Source: Dielma fastidiosa
GTDB taxonomy: Bacteria > Bacillota_I > Bacilli_A > Erysipelotrichales > Erysipelotrichaceae
Direction: 5' to 3'
Length of the DNA stretch: 64,000 nt
NCBI RefSeq assembly: GCF_000313565.1
Contig: NZ_HE578924.1
Coordinates: 108,572-172,571, forward strand
Below are positions 61,944-64,000 of the stretch, piece after piece; the stretch's first letter is position 1, and each line of letters begins with the position of its first letter. The translations under genes and the position numbers were made by a program. Below the pieces are notes generated by a model. It made no database searches and was not told the origin of the DNA. It saw nothing but the letters and a program-made list of their open reading frames with translations.

Positions 61944-62060
61944 TCACGTTGTCTGATCGCACTGCTTAAAATATTCTTTTTTTATGATGAATTTCATACC
62001 GCCTAAAATGCCAACAGAAATACCACGGCAGACTTGATATAGAAGCTCATTCTTGTTCAT
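61944..62060 (-). CDS. Possible 38-residue peptide
   Basis: Short frame overlapping the end of the DUF4177 gene. It begins MNKNELLYQVCRGISVGILG, with a Gly/Val hydrophobic middle and a Lys-rich end (FIIKKEYFKQCDQTT). The putative ribosome bases AAAAGG touch the ATG, so initiation would be weak or coupled. Coding-like, but could be chance or a remnant. Confidence 0.3.
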   Translation of the reverse strand: MNKNELLYQVCRGISVGILGGMKFIIKKEYFKQCDQTT

Positions 62061-62244
62061 CCTTTTCAAAAATCAAATCCAGCTTTCTAATGTGTGTAGG
62101 ATTTCCTAGCTCAATAGGTATCATACCTGCATAACGGTAGCCTTTTGACGCATACAAATCGATAATTTCACGATGTTTAACGGTGAGTGATTCACGCAGC
62201 TCCTTCACATTATACTCAACAGTAACATATTCATATTTTTTCAT
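62047..62244 (-). CDS. DUF4177 domain protein
   Basis: 65-residue protein beginning MKKYEYVTVEYNVKELR with the compact beta-alpha-beta pattern of DUF4177 (IIDLYASKGYRYAGMIP). Function unknown. The ATG at 62244 is set by AGGAG seven bases upstream; the longer upstream frame is rejected. Lies 87 bases after the lipoprotein gene on the same strand. Confidence 0.75.
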   Translation of the reverse strand: MKKYEYVTVEYNVKELRESLTVKHREIIDLYASKGYRYAGMIPIELGNPTHIRKLDLIFEKDEQE

Positions 62245-62331
62245 GATAAGCTCCTTTCGCCATCTATTCAGGCCGCCATGCATCCTTCTTTGATACCATT
62301 TGTTATATTTCGGATAGGCAGGCAATCAATA

Positions 62332-63141
62332 TTAAAGTTTATATACGGTTATATCTACATTTTCCTGAGCCATTCCTTGTACAACATTTATAAAGATATG
62401 AACCTCTTTATCTTTGATATAAATCAATGATGTGTCGCCGTATTTACTACCCAAGCCGCCAACATACTCACCATAACACGGCTTTGCTCTGACACCATCT
62501 TCATTAACAGGTGAGGAACATGGTAAGTAATCTTTTTCAAGTTGTCGATCCAGTGCTTCTTGAAAATCATCAGCAGAAACATGAACCAGGTTTAATACCT
62601 CTGCATTAGAAAGTAATTCATGTGATGTCAAAGAAAAGTTATAGGTTCTATAGACACTTGGACCAACTCCAGCATTAGCCAATAAACGATCCAGTTTCAC
62701 AACGATGGAAAGTATATCATCATTGACATAGTATTGGGTGTTTAAAAGACTAGCCGTATGCCAATCACCATTTTCATGATAGGTTAATTCTTCTCTGCAT
62801 GTTTGTGCCAGCAAATTCATTTCCTCATTGAACCGTTGGGCATCATTGCTATCCCATAACAATGTCGGCTCTTGAATGAACAATTGGGCTTTATTTTCAC
62901 CATCTAATTGAATCGCGATAGGCTCATTAGTAATACTGAGTATCGTACCCATGTCGATTGGTTCAAATGGTTCCGGTTCTGCTGGCTTTTCAGGCTGATT
63001 AATAACCGGTAAATTTTCTGGTTTCACTGTTTCACTCGGCGTTTGAGCACACCCTGTTATCAGTGCCGGTAACAAGCAGCTAATTAGTAACTGTCTCAGT
63101 TTATCACTAGCCTTAGTACGATGAGTATGTTTTACTATCAT
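62332..63141 (-). CDS. Putative lipoprotein with DUF3298/RsiV-like domain
   Basis: 269 residues: a longer than usual basic N-region, a signal helix and lipobox LITGC (about residue 31). A Pro/Glu-rich linker follows, then a domain (about 90-269) with a pattern like ILSVVVKLDRLL...YRTYNFSLTSHELLS, recalling DUF3298/RsiV family sensor or anti-sigma extracellular domains. No sigma factor gene is seen nearby. ATG 63141 is set by GGAGG eight bases upstream. Confidence 0.65.
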   Translation of the reverse strand: MIVKHTHRTKASDKLRQLLISCLLPALITGCAQTPSETVKPENLPVINQPEKPAEPEPFEPIDMGTILSITNEPIAIQLDGENKAQLFIQEPTLLWDSNDAQRFNEEMNLLAQTCREELTYHENGDWHTASLLNTQYYVNDDILSIVVKLDRLLANAGVGPSVYRTYNFSLTSHELLSNAEVLNLVHVSADDFQEALDRQLEKDYLPCSSPVNEDGVRAKPCYGEYVGGLGSKYGDTSLIYIKDKEVHIFINVVQGMAQENVDITVYKL

Positions 63142-63156
63142 GTAATCATCCTCCAA

Positions 63157-63203
63157 TGTTATTATGCGCATATTTATATGTGCGAAATATGTTATTATGC
63201 GCA
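63157..63203. repeat. Tandem GCGCA repeat block in lipoprotein promoter
   Basis: TGTTATTATGCGCA occurs at 63157-63170 and again at 63190-63203, 33 bases apart (about three helical turns). A mirrored unit (ATGTGCGAAATAT) sits between them. The block lies directly upstream of the ribosome site of the lipoprotein gene, so it overlaps the expected promoter and may be a multi-site operator. Confidence 0.75.
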
Positions 63204-63204
63204 C

Positions 63205-63533
63205 ATAGAGATAAGTTCGTCTGATATTTTAAAACAATTCTTTTTTATTAATAAAATCAATAATCTTCACATGCCAAATACCATTTCTTTTCTGTATAAG
63301 ATAATCAATTGTCATTACATGCTAAGGATAATTATCCTTATGAATTCCAGAAGTATAGGCTCTCGATCTTCTATTTCTTTACTTAACAATCGTATCGGCA
63401 ACTTGCACATAAGTATAATCCATTGTGCTGCTACGCGAAATAAAATCATCCTCTAATTTTCATATTCTCCTTTAGAATAATAGCTCTTTAATGAAATTTC
63501 AATGGTTAAGTAAAATTCAAAAATGGTTTAATG
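63205..63533. other. AT-rich intergenic region
   Basis: About 330 bases between the repeat block and the truncated response regulator. No gene, RNA or clear terminator is evident; several T-rich runs are present. Confidence 0.4.
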
Positions 63534-64000
63534 CTATTTTAATTTCTTATACACATAGGAAGGACGGCCGACATTCCCATATTGTGTTTCCTTTTCCAAT
63601 TCATTCTGCGTCACCAAATAATCAAGATAGACTCTTAACGTAACCATGGAAAAAGCAAATTCCTTTACCATTTTATGTGTATCAATCACCTTTTCATCAC
63701 TGTTTGCCAGATATGTCTGAATCCGTTCAAGCGTAATAGGATGAATGCCTTTAGGTAATTGCTGAACGGAAGGTTTTTCAAACAGACGGTCAATTTCACT
63801 TTGATTGACATCGGTTGCCAAGGTAAACAACTCATAGCGGCTCATATACTTTTCCAAAGCGGCGGTAATCCGCTCTGCAGTAAATGGCTTAATTAAATAA
63901 TCAACCGCGCCCAGCTGCAGTCCTCGCTGAATAATTTTCTTCTCCTTGGCGGCAGTGACAAAAATTACATCAACCTCATGATAAGTAAGCCGCAGTTCTT
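63534..64000 (-). CDS. CitB-type response regulator (5' end outside window)
   Basis: Partial gene read leftward from the window edge. The visible part has the end of a receiver domain (VIFVTAAKEKK with the conserved Thr, then GAVDYLIKPF with the conserved Lys). A linker and a C-terminal winged-helix domain (HKMVKEFAFSMVTLRVYLDYL; GRPSYVYKKL) follow, as in CitB/DcuR-type regulators. Such proteins usually pair with a membrane kinase sensing di/tricarboxylates. A methionine at 63857 is not the real start; the homologous frame continues upstream. Confidence 0.88.
   Translation of the reverse strand, partial: ELRLTYHEVDVIFVTAAKEKKIIQRGLQLGAVDYLIKPFTAERITAALEKYMSRYELFTLATDVNQSEIDRLFEKPSVQQLPKGIHPITLERIQTYLANSDEKVIDTHKMVKEFAFSMVTLRVYLDYLVTQNELEKETQYGNVGRPSYVYKKLK

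Noticed and set aside
63121-63456. 111-codon rightward frame with internally repeated peptide
   Set aside because: The peptide repeat follows directly from the DNA repeat at 63157-63203; no ribosome site or homology.
1-64000. CRISPR arrays, prophage, insertion sequences, rRNA and tRNA genes
   Set aside because: No regularly spaced repeats, transposase or phage structural genes, or RNA gene signatures were recognised by eye on either strand.

Overview
The window looks like a chromosomal stretch of a low-GC, gut-type Firmicute. The lipoproteins have Gram-positive lipoboxes. Regulation uses CcpA-type cre boxes, LicT-type antiterminator targets, a tandem glycine riboswitch and a LytTR-type response regulator. 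There are four separate PTS loci and no respiratory chain genes. An Erysipelotrichia-like relative fits (many PTS loci, a secreted flavin reductase), but that is inference: no rRNA or marker gene is present. No tRNA, rRNA, CRISPR array, prophage or intact insertion sequence was seen.

Left part (1-6.3 kb): a truncated lipoprotein gene and pduL, then a visibly AT-richer island with an AgrC-like kinase and LytTR regulator. These are divergent from two tandem paralogous small membrane proteins, each behind a nearly identical 119-bp leader. A beta-rich lipoprotein follows. 6.3-13.1 kb is a complete glycine cleavage operon (gcvT-gcvH-gcvPA-gcvPB-lplA-lpdA) under a tandem glycine riboswitch with a terminator and a cre box, next to lspA. 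13.8-16.6 kb holds a decayed hicB, then an arsenic-type operon (arsR, COG0701 permease, thioredoxin-like protein, arsenate reductase) with three copies of one operator.

16.9-21.2 kb: a TetR regulator, a secreted FMN/FAD reductase that lacks the fumarate-site residues, and a TPR-containing protein. 21.2-25.9 kb is an alpha-glucoside module: GH4 6-phospho-alpha-glucosidase, EIIBC, a LicT-like antiterminator and a divergent EIIA gene. Each of its three transcripts starts with an antiterminator target/terminator pair, and a perfect cre box overlaps one promoter. 26.0-36.3 kb: a ribokinase-like kinase, a GH43-like protein and a DeoR-linked cluster with a mannose-family PTS (fused EIIC-EIID), class II aldolase, DhaK/DhaL, and a serine-hydrolase-fold protein lacking its serine.

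36.4-39.3 kb: two adjacent large lipoproteins. 39.5-46.3 kb: an RpiR-linked mannose-family PTS cluster with mannose-6-phosphate isomerase, a phosphotriesterase-family hydrolase and a divergent mannitol-dehydrogenase-family enzyme; its promoter carries a cre box and a separate palindrome. 46.4-53.6 kb: a Crp/Fnr regulator divergent from a two-gene small-transporter pair, glycogen phosphorylase, 4-alpha-glucanotransferase, and a membrane diguanylate cyclase broken by one frameshift. 53.8-60.6 kb: a PRD regulator with a fructose-family PTS (A, B and C as separate genes), class II aldolase, racemase-family protein, transaldolase-family protein and HAD phosphatase. The right end holds a TauE/SafE permease, small proteins, another lipoprotein with a repeat-rich promoter region, and a truncated CitB-type response regulator.

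Overall this is a carbohydrate-catabolic neighbourhood. Three PTS clusters (26-36, 39-46 and 54-60 kb) have enzyme combinations whose substrate cannot be named from sequence; they are the best candidates for undescribed pathways.
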